This document shows, in pieces, positions 45,008 to 53,639 of a stretch of 64,000 bases of DNA (positions are counted from its first letter, which is position 1; every line of letters starts with the position of its first letter). This DNA comes from Campylobacterales bacterium (GTDB taxonomy: Bacteria; Campylobacterota; Campylobacteria; Campylobacterales; Sulfurimonadaceae), in contig JAPLGP010000055.1 in the NCBI GenBank assembly GCA_026390075.1, forward strand, positions 45,863 to 109,862, written 5' to 3'. The translations under genes and the position numbers were made by a program. A model generated the notes under the pieces. It had not been told where the DNA came from and did no database searches. It saw nothing but the letters and a program-made list of their open reading frames with translations.

Positions 45008-46387
45008 ATGAAAAAAATTCTTCTTTTAGCTCTTTTTGTCGTTGTTATTGTATCGCTTCCTATCGTTGGAAATAAAGTTGCACAAAGTGTGCTTGATGAA
45101 AAAATAGAAATTTTAAAATCCAATGGCATTGAAGTTGTAGAAAATAAGAGTGATTCTAGTTATTTGCAGACAAAAAAACATTACGAATTTTTGCTAAGTG
45201 ATGCGAGTAAGCTTTTAGAGTATTTAAACAAATTTTCTAACAATAAAATTCCTCCTTATGCAAATGCTTTACTCGATGGAGTTAGGATGGGTGTAGATTT
45301 AGAATATAGTAATTTCCCATTTGCAAAAGAACTCTCTGTAGATGTCTATCCACTGACTTTATCAAGCGCAATGCAAAGTGATTTACAAGAGAAAGATGCT
45401 GATTTTTATGCATACATAAAAACTTTTTTAGAAAATCATGGAGTTTTGTATCACATAAATTACAACATTGCAACAAGCGATTTTAATGGCTATCTTAAAG
45501 ACATCAAAGAAGAATATACTTTAAAAAATGGCTCGTTTGTGAGTATGAATCTTACAAATGCTCTCTACCATGGTAAAGGAGATTTGATTGCACCGTCTGA
45601 GTTTGTGAGTAGTGTTGCACACATTATGCTTCAAATTCGTGATACAAATGAAGCGTTCACTTTTAATTTGCAAAATTGGGATAGTCAAACTGCTTTTGAA
45701 TCGCAAACTACTTACATCTCAAGTGTGAAAGTTGAAAAAGTAGAGATGTTTCTAAGAGGAAATCCAACCGATAATTTTGAGCTTAATGCTTCTAAAATAG
45801 GTTTGAATGTATCTGCTAACACACAAGGAGTAAAAGCTGAGTTTTACTCAAAAGCGAATATAGACTCTCTTGTTATGCGTTCAAATATTTTGAATTTTAA
45901 AGCATCCAATTTCAATTATGATGTTGCGTTAAATGATGTAGATAAAGATTCACTTGAGAAACTTCGCGTTGGAGTGTCAAAACTCAAATCAGAAAATTCA
46001 TTTAAGCTTCAAACAGATGTACAAGAGAGCGCACTCGAGTTACTCTCTAGAGGAATTACACTTGATATAGCAGATTTTTCAATTGCAAATATTGTGATAG
46101 ATGATGCAAAAGATTTGGAAGGTTTGAGTGTAAAATCAAGAGTAACACTCAAAGAGGATACAAACTTAAAACAAAAAATTCAATATGCTCCAATCATGAT
46201 TATTCAATCTCTTAACATTGATACAAAACTTCAACTCTCACATGCGCTATTTGATGCAATGGAACAGGCAATGCCAATGGTAGGCTTAGCCAAAGCATAT
46301 GCAAAAGAGGATGCGAATACTATTTCTTTTGATATTCGTTTTATGGATGGCGCGTTTAAAATAAACGATAAAGCTATCAAATTTTAG
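45008..46387 (+). CDS. DUF945/YdgA-like envelope protein
   Basis: 459 residues. One N-terminal hydrophobic anchor (about 3-19) is followed by the VAQSVLDEKIEILKSNGIEV-type opening seen in DUF945 proteins, and a long beta-rich extracytoplasmic region. The function is unknown. Eight bases separate it from the peptide-binding protein gene. The family call is from pattern only. Confidence 0.6.
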   Translation: MKKILLLALFVVVIVSLPIVGNKVAQSVLDEKIEILKSNGIEVVENKSDSSYLQTKKHYEFLLSDASKLLEYLNKFSNNKIPPYANALLDGVRMGVDLEYSNFPFAKELSVDVYPLTLSSAMQSDLQEKDADFYAYIKTFLENHGVLYHINYNIATSDFNGYLKDIKEEYTLKNGSFVSMNLTNALYHGKGDLIAPSEFVSSVAHIMLQIRDTNEAFTFNLQNWDSQTAFESQTTYISSVKVEKVEMFLRGNPTDNFELNASKIGLNVSANTQGVKAEFYSKANIDSLVMRSNILNFKASNFNYDVALNDVDKDSLEKLRVGVSKLKSENSFKLQTDVQESALELLSRGITLDIADFSIANIVIDDAKDLEGLSVKSRVTLKEDTNLKQKIQYAPIMIIQSLNIDTKLQLSHALFDAMEQAMPMVGLAKAYAKEDANTISFDIRFMDGAFKINDKAIKF

Positions 46388-46394
46388 GTATTTC

Positions 46395-47903
46395 ATGAAA
46401 TTCATACTTTTTTTATTTTTAACTTTTGAACTTTTTGCTTCCTCTTTGCATCTAGCAACTACGGCAAATCCTTCTCGGCTCAATCCTCTCTTAGCAACGG
46501 ATTCAAGTTCATCGGAAATAGCAGGTTTTATATTTAACGGTCTTGTAAAGTATGACAAAGATGCATCCACAATTATAGGCGACTTAGCAACAGATTTTTT
46601 TTATGAAGATAATAAAACACTCATATTCAAATTAAATCCACATGCCGCTTGGCATGACGGGGTAAAATTGAGTGCAATAGATGTTGTATTTACTTATGAA
46701 ACTTTAATGTCCCCTCAGGTCGTTTCCCCTTATAGTGCCAATTTTAGGTTTGTTCAGAATGTCGAAGCAGTGGATGATTTAACAGTGAAAGTTACTTATA
46801 AAGAGCCCTATTTTAAAGCTCTTGAGACATGGATGATGGGAATTTTGCCTTTTCATATTTTAAAAGATGAAAAAAATCTCATGAACTCCTCTTTTAATAC
46901 AAATCCAGTAGGAACTGGAGCATATAAACTTTATCAATTGGAACACTCTAAAAATATTATTTTAGTGGCAAATGAGACCTATTTTGAAGGCAAACCTAAA
47001 ATAGATAAAATTTATTTTCATGTTATTGCAGACCCAATGACTCGATTTTTGATGCTTAAATCAAACGCTTTAGACATAGGAAGTATCGAGCCAATGGAGT
47101 ATGAAAGACAACTAAATAAAAAGTTTTTTACTACTTTTAATATTTACGAAGAGATAAGTTACTCCTACACTTATTTGGGTTTCAATTTACGGTTAGACAA
47201 ATTTAAAAACCCAAAAGTAAGACAAGCGCTCTCTCTTGCTATAAATAGAGATGAGTTAGTCAAAGTTCTATTTTTTGAACATGCAAAAGTATGTACAGGA
47301 CCATTTTTACCTCGAACCAATGCTTACAATTCAGATGTAAAAGCTCCAATACAAAATATAAATGAAGCAAAAAGACTTTTAAAAGAGGCTGGATATGATG
47401 AAAATAATCCTTTTACTTTTGAGATAGCAACATCCAACTCTACGCCTATTAGACCTTATGCAGCCGAGATATTGCAACATCAGCTTAAACTTGCTGGAGT
47501 TGTTGTAACACTTAAAGTTATGGAGTGGCAGGCATTTTTAAATATGGTTGTTTTTCCAAAAAAGTTTGACACAGTTCTCCTTGGCTGGGGACTCTCACCC
47601 ACTCCTGACCCTTACATGTTTTGGCATAGCGATAGTGATAAAAAAGGTGGCTTCAATCTTGTCGGATACAAAAATCCAATTATGGACAAAATGATAGAAG
47701 AGTCCCAAAGCATAGTCGATAAAGAGAAATTAAACGGCATGTGGAAAGAGATGTTTAAAATAATCGTAGAGGATAATCCTTATCTTTTTTTATATATTCC
47801 AACTTCGATTACAACAGTCAATAAAAATATTAAAAATGTTGAGCCAAGCCTCAGCGGTATCTGGCATAACTATATAAAATGGGAGAAAGACGAAATAAAA
47901 TGA
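46395..47903 (+). CDS. ABC transporter periplasmic peptide-binding protein (SBP_bac_5)
   Basis: 502 residues with a short signal peptide (MKFILFLFLTFELFASS). Family 5 binding-protein features are PSRLNPLLATDSSSSEIAGF, KLNPHAAWHDGVKLSAIDVVF, NPVGTGAYKL and RQALSLAINRDELVKVLF. It binds oligopeptides or nickel-like ligands in the periplasm. No permease or ATPase genes are adjacent. Two exact dispersed 10-mers are present; 46637 encodes the Pro-His-Ala of NPHAAWHDG and 47736 encodes Gly-Met-Trp. Confidence 0.9.
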   Translation: MKFILFLFLTFELFASSLHLATTANPSRLNPLLATDSSSSEIAGFIFNGLVKYDKDASTIIGDLATDFFYEDNKTLIFKLNPHAAWHDGVKLSAIDVVFTYETLMSPQVVSPYSANFRFVQNVEAVDDLTVKVTYKEPYFKALETWMMGILPFHILKDEKNLMNSSFNTNPVGTGAYKLYQLEHSKNIILVANETYFEGKPKIDKIYFHVIADPMTRFLMLKSNALDIGSIEPMEYERQLNKKFFTTFNIYEEISYSYTYLGFNLRLDKFKNPKVRQALSLAINRDELVKVLFFEHAKVCTGPFLPRTNAYNSDVKAPIQNINEAKRLLKEAGYDENNPFTFEIATSNSTPIRPYAAEILQHQLKLAGVVVTLKVMEWQAFLNMVVFPKKFDTVLLGWGLSPTPDPYMFWHSDSDKKGGFNLVGYKNPIMDKMIEESQSIVDKEKLNGMWKEMFKIIVEDNPYLFLYIPTSITTVNKNIKNVEPSLSGIWHNYIKWEKDEIK

Positions 47904-48556
47904 TAATACTTTTTGATTTAGACGGAACACTTATAGACTCAACAGAGGCAATTTTGGAGTGTTTTCATCACGCTTTTGAAGTCCATAATTTTGCTCAGCC
48001 AAGTGACGATGCGATAAAAGCTCTTGTAGGGTATCCGCTTGATGTTATGTTTGAAGATTTAGGAGTGCCTAGAGCCATAGTTTGGGATTTTGTTGCAACT
48101 TACAAAGAAGAGTATCGTAAAATTTCTACACAAAAAACATTTCTGCTAGAGAATGCAAAAGATGCAGTTTTAGAGGCGAGTAAATTTGCGACTTTAGGAA
48201 TTGTAACAACAAAAACGGCAGAGTATTCCAAAATATTAATGGAGTATTTTGGCTTAATGGAGTACTTTGATGTTCTCATAGGTAGAGAAGATGTACAAAA
48301 TCCAAAGCCACATGCCGAGCCCATACTCAAAGCGATGGAAACACTTGATATCAAGGGCAAAGAAATTTGGATGATAGGCGATACAAAGCTTGATTTAATC
48401 GCCGCAAAAAGTGCAGGAGTCAATTCTATTGGTGTCTTAAGCGGATATGATTCTCGTGAAATAATAGAAAAATTTACTGATGTTATTTTTAGTGATGCTC
48501 TTGAAGCAGTGCTTCATTTGCAAGATAGGAAAAAACAACACACGCAAAGTTACTAA
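47900..48556 (+). CDS. HAD-superfamily phosphatase (Gph-like)
   Basis: 218 residues from the ATG at 47900, which overlaps the previous stop as ATGA. The frame is open further upstream, but the HAD motif starts at once: IILFDLDGTLIDS, then GIVTTKTAEYS (motif II), KPHAEPILKAM (motif III Lys region) and MIGDTKLDLIAAKSAG (motif IV). Likely a phosphoglycolate phosphatase-type enzyme; the substrate is uncertain. A 9-base repeat match at 48308 encodes Pro-His-Ala. Confidence 0.88.
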   Translation: MIILFDLDGTLIDSTEAILECFHHAFEVHNFAQPSDDAIKALVGYPLDVMFEDLGVPRAIVWDFVATYKEEYRKISTQKTFLLENAKDAVLEASKFATLGIVTTKTAEYSKILMEYFGLMEYFDVLIGREDVQNPKPHAEPILKAMETLDIKGKEIWMIGDTKLDLIAAKSAGVNSIGVLSGYDSREIIEKFTDVIFSDALEAVLHLQDRKKQHTQSY

Positions 48557-48670
48557 ATTGCTCTATATGAAATTTCAAGCTATTTTTAAGAGCAAGTTGC
48601 CTAAAATAACCCATAAATTAGAATCGAAAGATACTCTTTAAAAATTCTTGAACAAACTAAAGGAGAATGT

Positions 48671-49228
48671 ATGCTAGAAATTAGATGGCATAGTCGTGCT
48701 GGACAAGGCGCTGTAACAGGTGCTAAGGGTTTAGCGGATGTTATTTCTACAACTGGTAAGCATGTGCAAGCATTTGCATTTTATGGGTCAGCGAAGCGTG
48801 GGGCTGCCATGACTGCATTTAATCGTGTTGATGATAAAGTTATTATGAATCATGAAAAGTATATGGAACCAGATTTTGTGTTTGTAATTGACCCTGCGTT
48901 GGTTTATACATCAGATGTTACAGTGAATCATAAAGAAAATACTATTTATATCATTACAACTCACTTGAGTACAGATGAACTTGTGGCATCTCAGCCAAAA
49001 CTTGCTGGTAAAAAAGTTTATACAGTGGATTGTATTAAAATAGCTCAAGAAACTATCGGTAAAGCAATTCCAAATACACCGATGCTTGGTGCATTTATGA
49101 AAGTTTCTGGGATGTATGATATAGAGTTTTTTAAAGAGAGTATGAAAAGAATTCTTGGAAAATTACCTCAAAAGATTATTGATGCAAATATGTTTGCAAT
49201 TCAACGCGCTTTTGATGAAGTGAAATAA
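48671..49228 (+). CDS. porG: Pyruvate:ferredoxin oxidoreductase gamma subunit
   Basis: 185 residues starting MLEIRWHSRAGQGAVTGAKG, the POR gamma-domain opening. First gene of a porGDAB operon. The complex interconverts pyruvate and acetyl-CoA plus CO2 using thiamine diphosphate, and in autotrophic Campylobacterota it links the reductive TCA cycle to pyruvate. The order gamma-delta-alpha-beta favours pyruvate over 2-oxoglutarate oxidoreductase. Confidence 0.92.
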   Translation: MLEIRWHSRAGQGAVTGAKGLADVISTTGKHVQAFAFYGSAKRGAAMTAFNRVDDKVIMNHEKYMEPDFVFVIDPALVYTSDVTVNHKENTIYIITTHLSTDELVASQPKLAGKKVYTVDCIKIAQETIGKAIPNTPMLGAFMKVSGMYDIEFFKESMKRILGKLPQKIIDANMFAIQRAFDEVK

Positions 49229-49235
49229 GGAGCTT

Positions 49236-49634
49236 ATGATGGCAAAACAAGGATGGGATGAATTTGAAATCGGAGCGATGCTTCGTACTTTTGAAGGTAA
49301 AATAGAAGACATCGCGGGAACAAATCAAGAAGATCGTGCTTATTCACAAAACAGCTCTTTTGTTGCTAGTGTTGCAGATTGGAGAATAGCAAAGCCTGTA
49401 TTTAATAAGGACTTTTGTATTGATTGTCAATTTTGTTGGATTTATTGTCCAGATGTCTCTATCATTTCAAGAGATAAAAAAATGATTGGTGTGGATATGG
49501 ATCACTGTAAAGGTTGTGGTATCTGCGTTGAAGTTTGTCCTACAAATCCGAAATCACTTTTAATGTTTCCTGAAAAAGCAGATGAAGAAACAGAATTGGC
49601 AGCTTGGCCTACTAAAAACAAGGAGACAATATAA
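49236..49634 (+). CDS. porD: Pyruvate:ferredoxin oxidoreductase delta subunit
   Basis: 132 residues, a ferredoxin-like subunit. Two [4Fe-4S] motifs are seen, CIDCQFCWIYCPD and CKGCGICVEVCP, each CxxCxxCxxxCP-type. It starts seven bases after porG and overlaps porA by one base (TAATG). Confidence 0.94.
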   Translation: MMAKQGWDEFEIGAMLRTFEGKIEDIAGTNQEDRAYSQNSSFVASVADWRIAKPVFNKDFCIDCQFCWIYCPDVSIISRDKKMIGVDMDHCKGCGICVEVCPTNPKSLLMFPEKADEETELAAWPTKNKETI

Positions 49635-50857
49635 TGGCATTTGATAAAATTCAATTAAAAGATATAGAAGTATGGGATGGTAATCATGCCGCTGCTCAGG
49701 CTATGAGACAGTGCCAAATTGATGTTGTTGCGGCTTATCCTATTACGCCATCGACTCCGATTGTTGAAGGGTATGCAAAATTCTTGGCAGACGGGTATAT
49801 TGAGGGCGAATTTGTAATGGTTGAATCTGAACATGCTGCGATGAGTGGATGTATAGGTGCTGCAGCGGCAGGTGGTCGTGTTGCGACTGCAACTTCTTCT
49901 CAAGGTTTTGCTTTAATGGTTGAGACGCTTTACCAAGCTTCTGGTATGCGTTTGCCTATCGTTTTAAATCTTGTAAACCGTGCACTAGCCGCTCCACTCA
50001 ATGTAAATGGTGATCATTCAGATATGTATTTAGGTCGTGATAGCGGTTGGATTCAGTTGAATGCATATTGTCCACAGAATGCTTATGACTTAAATTTGAT
50101 AGCATTTAAGGTTTCAGAAGATCATGAAATAAGACTGCCATGTATGGTTCACCAAGATGGTTTCATGACTTCGCATACTGCACAGGGTGTATATACTTTA
50201 TCAGATGATGCAGCGTATGGATTTGTTGGTGAGTATAAGCCGATGAATGACATGCTTGACTTTGAACATCCAGTTACACACGGTGTACAAACCGAAGAAG
50301 ATTGGCATTTTGAGCATAAAGCGCGTCAACATAATGACCTTATGGTAAAAGTTATGCCAAAAATTCAAGCAGCATTTGATGATTTTGAAAAATTAACTGG
50401 TCGTAAATACAACATAGTTGAAAAATATGATATGGACGACGCTGATGTATGTGTTGTTTGTATGGGAAGTTCAGTTGAAACTGCTCGTGAAGTTGCAACT
50501 GAAATGAGAGCAAAAGGTATCAAAGCTGGTGTTGTTGGACTTCGTGTAATTCGTCCATTCCCATTCTTTGAAATTGCAGATGCACTTAAAAGCGTTAAAG
50601 CAATCGCTGCACTTGACCGTTCTTCTCCAAATGGTGCTCCAGGTATGCTATTTAACGAAATTGCTGGTGCTCTTTTTAACACAGATACAAAAGCGCTACT
50701 TTCAGGTTATGTGTATGGTCTAGGTGGTCGTGACTTAACGAAGGCACATTTAGTATCTTTGTTCACAGAACTTCAAGCAAATGTTGATGCTGGTAAAGTG
50801 ACAACTTCATTACAACAGTTTATCGGTGTTCGTGGACCGAAACTATCATTTTTATAA
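49634..50857 (+). CDS. porA: Pyruvate:ferredoxin oxidoreductase alpha subunit
   Basis: 407 residues. VAAYPITPSTPIVEGYAKF, MVESEHAAMSGCIGAAAAGG and RVATATSSQGFALMVE are the signature of the alpha chain's pyrimidine-binding domain. The C-terminal domain starts around DVCVVCMGSSVETARE. It contains no dispersed 10-mer, like the rest of this operon. Confidence 0.96.
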   Translation: MAFDKIQLKDIEVWDGNHAAAQAMRQCQIDVVAAYPITPSTPIVEGYAKFLADGYIEGEFVMVESEHAAMSGCIGAAAAGGRVATATSSQGFALMVETLYQASGMRLPIVLNLVNRALAAPLNVNGDHSDMYLGRDSGWIQLNAYCPQNAYDLNLIAFKVSEDHEIRLPCMVHQDGFMTSHTAQGVYTLSDDAAYGFVGEYKPMNDMLDFEHPVTHGVQTEEDWHFEHKARQHNDLMVKVMPKIQAAFDDFEKLTGRKYNIVEKYDMDDADVCVVCMGSSVETAREVATEMRAKGIKAGVVGLRVIRPFPFFEIADALKSVKAIAALDRSSPNGAPGMLFNEIAGALFNTDTKALLSGYVYGLGGRDLTKAHLVSLFTELQANVDAGKVTTSLQQFIGVRGPKLSFL

Positions 50858-50867
50858 GGAGAAAACT

Positions 50868-51824
50868 ATGAGTGAAATGAAAAAAATTAAAAACTTAAAA
50901 GAGTTTTCAACATCAGCTGACCGTTTTGAAGGAGCAAATCTTTTATGCCCAGGTTGTGCACACTCTATCATTGTTCGTGAAGTATTAAATGCTACAAACG
51001 ATGATTTGATTTTATCAGCATCAACAGGTTGTCTTGAGGTTTGTACGGCGGTTTATCCTTATACTTCATGGGATGCATCTTGGATTCATATCGGGTTTGA
51101 AAATGGTTCAACTGCAGTTGCTGGTGCTGAATCTATGTATAAAGCACTTAAAACGAAAGGTCGTCTAAAGCAACCAGACCGTAATCCTAAATTTGTCTCT
51201 TTTGCGGGAGATGGTGCATCGTATGATATCGGTTTCCAATGGATTTCTGGATGTATGGAGCGTGGACACAACATGATGCATATCGTTCTTGATAATGAAG
51301 TGTATGCAAATACAGGTGGACAGCGTTCAAGCTCGACTCCAATCGGCTCAAGTGCTACAACATCACCTGCTGGTCGTGTGAGTTATGGGGAAAAAAGAAA
51401 CAAAAAAGATATGGTTTCTATCATGGCTTCACACCATATTCCATACGCAGCGCAAGTTGCTCCAAACAAATGGAAGGATATGGTTAAGAAAATCCAACAT
51501 GGTTTTTCAGTTGAAGGACCAGTATTTATAAATGCTGTATCGCCATGTACAACTGAGTGGAAATTTGACCCTAAAGATACTATGCATATGGCTGACTTAG
51601 CAACAGATTCGTTAGTTTTCCCACTTTATGAAATCATTGACGGACATGAGTTAAACATCACTTATAGACCTAAAGATGTTATTCCTGTTGAAGAGTATTT
51701 AGCAGCGCAAGGTCGTTTCAAACACCTTTTTAAAGATGAGTATAAATATCTGATAAAAGAGTGGCAAGAGAGAGTAGATGCAAACTGGGCGTATCTCAAC
51801 CGCCGCGAAGCAGCGCGCGTTTAG
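50868..51824 (+). CDS. porB: Pyruvate:ferredoxin oxidoreductase beta subunit
   Basis: 318 residues from the ATG at 50868 (AAGGAG seven bases before); an in-frame ATG at 50826 lies inside porA and is not used. LCPGCAHSIIVREVL supplies iron-sulphur cysteines. The thiamine-diphosphate motif is FAGDGASYDIGFQWISGCME plus LDNEVYANTGGQRS. It completes the POR enzyme. Confidence 0.96.
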   Translation: MSEMKKIKNLKEFSTSADRFEGANLLCPGCAHSIIVREVLNATNDDLILSASTGCLEVCTAVYPYTSWDASWIHIGFENGSTAVAGAESMYKALKTKGRLKQPDRNPKFVSFAGDGASYDIGFQWISGCMERGHNMMHIVLDNEVYANTGGQRSSSTPIGSSATTSPAGRVSYGEKRNKKDMVSIMASHHIPYAAQVAPNKWKDMVKKIQHGFSVEGPVFINAVSPCTTEWKFDPKDTMHMADLATDSLVFPLYEIIDGHELNITYRPKDVIPVEEYLAAQGRFKHLFKDEYKYLIKEWQERVDANWAYLNRREAARV

Positions 51825-51867
51825 TCAAAGCTCTATCTTCAGCAAATCTTGCACCAGATGAGTAAAC

Positions 51868-51892
51868 GGCAGACTATTAGTCTAGCCTTTTT
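51868..51892 (+). terminator. Intrinsic terminator of porGDAB
   Basis: GGC-AGACT-ATT-AGTCT-A-GCC (51868-51887) followed by TTTTTG, 44 bases after the porB stop. The arms extend further as ATGAG...CTCAT. Confidence 0.85.
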
Positions 51893-52042
51893 GCTCATTA
51901 GGCACAATCTTGATTAAATCTAAAACTTTTTTTGTTTTGGATTTGTTTTCCACATGCCACAATTTAAAATCTAACTTTTCTCTTTCAACCTACATAAATC
52001 AAAAAAAGATAAAATACTTCAATTATAAAAAAGGACTTCCAC

Positions 52043-52546
52043 ATGCCATTATTAGATTCTTTTACAGTTGACCATACAATTATGCCAGCACCTGCTGTTC
52101 GCCGTGCTAAGGGGATGAAAACTCCAAAGGGCGATGATATTACTGTTTTTGATTTGAGATTCGTAAAACCAAATCAAGAGATTTTGTCTCAAGAGGGTAT
52201 TCATACTTTAGAGCATCTCTTTGCAGGTTTTATGCGCGACCATCTCAACTCTAAAACCACAGAGATTATTGACCTCTCTCCTATGGGCTGTCGCACAGGT
52301 TTTTATATGAGCGTTATTGGCAATCCTTCTGAAGAGTTGGTCGTTGATGCGTGGGAAGCGTCTATGAAAGATATCTTAAATGTAAAAGAGCAAAAAGATA
52401 TTCCTGAATTAAATATCTATCAATGTGGAACATACACAATGCACTCGCTTGAGGATGCAAAAGCAATAGCAACTGCAGTTCTTCGTAAAGATATTGACAT
52501 CATGGACAATGAAGCGCTCGCTCTAGACCTTTCAAAAGTAGAATAA
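52043..52546 (+). CDS. luxS: S-ribosylhomocysteine lyase LuxS
   Basis: 167 residues. The zinc site is [15 protein letters not shown] (HxxEH) plus the downstream Cys in [28 protein letters not shown] holds the catalytic Cys. It cleaves S-ribosylhomocysteine to homocysteine and the AI-2 precursor. The start codon ATG is the centre of an exact dispersed 10-mer (52038-52047), seven bases after an AAGGA site, so the repeat overlaps the translation start. Confidence 0.97.
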   Translation: MPLLDSFTVDHTIMPAPAVRRAKGMKTPKGDDITVFDLRFVKPNQEILSQEGIHTLEHLFAGFMRDHLNSKTTEIIDLSPMGCRTGFYMSVIGNPSEELVVDAWEASMKDILNVKEQKDIPELNIYQCGTYTMHSLEDAKAIATAVLRKDIDIMDNEALALDLSKVE

Positions 52547-52549
52547 ATT

Positions 52550-52852
52550 ATGTATATAACACTCCCTATGGACGATGAAGATGTAGAAGTTGCATCTCTT
52601 GTCAAAATTGATGATGTAAAGATTTGGGTTCAACTTTTGATAGAAGATGGTAGGTTAGTTGAAGTAAATCATTCTAATGAGCAAAGAGGTTTTGCAAAAT
52701 TCAGTGATGCGGTTATCGTTACTAATGACAACGAGTATGTTTGGCCATTTATGGAACTTGGAATGATGGTTCTTGTGGCTCATACACAAAGAAGTATTGA
52801 GAATATTGTAGAAGCCTATCTTTTTAAAGAACTTCACGATTTGGCATACTAA
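52550..52852 (+). CDS. Hypothetical protein (100 aa), luxS operon
   Basis: 100 residues, beta-rich opening (MYITLPMDDEDVEVASLVKI), no signal peptide. The N-terminal MYITLPMDDED and IEDGRLVEVNH pattern recalls NifX/NifB-type dinitrogenase-cofactor folds, but I would not assert it. It lies three bases after luxS and four before the methyltransferase gene, suggesting one operon. Function unknown. Confidence 0.65.
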   Translation: MYITLPMDDEDVEVASLVKIDDVKIWVQLLIEDGRLVEVNHSNEQRGFAKFSDAVIVTNDNEYVWPFMELGMMVLVAHTQRSIENIVEAYLFKELHDLAY

Positions 52853-52856
52853 TCCA

Positions 52857-53639
52857 GTGTTTGACGATGCCATTCATACAATGACCCTAAGCGAAGATGG
52901 AAGTTACACCGCTTACTCAAAAGAGTATGAAGAACATTACCACTCTACAAAAGATGGTGCGTTGCATGAGTCACTTGTAAAACATGTGATTCCCGCATTT
53001 AAAATCAAGCAACATCAAGACGAGATACATATTTTAGATATCTGCTACGGCTTAGGTTTTAACACTTTGGCTACGCTCTATTATGCAAAAAAAAATAACA
53101 TTACTTCGAAAATAAATATCTACTCACCCGAACTCGATAGCGCACTCGTAAAATCACTCACGAATTTTACCTATCCAAAAGAGTTTGAAGAGTTCAAACA
53201 TATCATTTTGGAACTCTCAGAGAAGGGAGTTTATAGTGATGACTCTTGGCATGTGGAAATCTTTTTAGGTGATGCGAGAGAGTATGTTAAAAAATTTGCT
53301 CATGTGCCCGAGCGCAGCGACAAATGCCCTTGGGGTACGAAGTTCGACATAGTTTATCAAGACGCTTTTTCACCGAGTACAAACCCTATTCTTTGGACAA
53401 AAGAGTATTTTAGCGACATCGCAAACTCTCTAAAAAAAGAGGGAGTTTTGACCACTTACTCTATCTCTTTGCCTACGAGATTGGCACTTTATGAGAACGG
53501 TTTTAACATCTATCTTTATTCCGCAGAGAACGCCAGAAAATCAACGCTTGCCTCTTTGAGTCAGTTAGATAATTTAGAAGCAGTAGATATGGAGCATAAA
53601 ATTTTATGCAATCCACATGCCAAGTCACTCAGAGATTAG
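52857..53639 (+). CDS. MnmC-like (DUF752) SAM-dependent methyltransferase
   Basis: 260 residues from GTG at 52857. HILDICYGLGFNTLATLYYA is motif I of the MnmC2/DUF752 family, and FDIVYQDAFSPSTNPILWTKEYF is its catalytic segment. E. coli MnmC makes 5-methylaminomethyl-2-thiouridine at tRNA position 34; this protein lacks the FAD-binding half. Two dispersed 10-mers (53248, 53612) are inside. The 3' end overlaps recQ convergently by four bases. Confidence 0.85.
   Translation: MFDDAIHTMTLSEDGSYTAYSKEYEEHYHSTKDGALHESLVKHVIPAFKIKQHQDEIHILDICYGLGFNTLATLYYAKKNNITSKINIYSPELDSALVKSLTNFTYPKEFEEFKHIILELSEKGVYSDDSWHVEIFLGDAREYVKKFAHVPERSDKCPWGTKFDIVYQDAFSPSTNPILWTKEYFSDIANSLKKEGVLTTYSISLPTRLALYENGFNIYLYSAENARKSTLASLSQLDNLEAVDMEHKILCNPHAKSLRD

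Noticed and set aside
48558..48595. TTGCTCT...AGAGCAA dyad after the HAD gene as a terminator
   Set aside because: The loop is long (24 bases) and no U-tract follows.
52550..52852. NifX/dinitrogenase-cofactor protein call for the 100-residue ORF
   Set aside because: The resemblance is limited to the first strand, and there are no nif genes nearby, so it is left as hypothetical.
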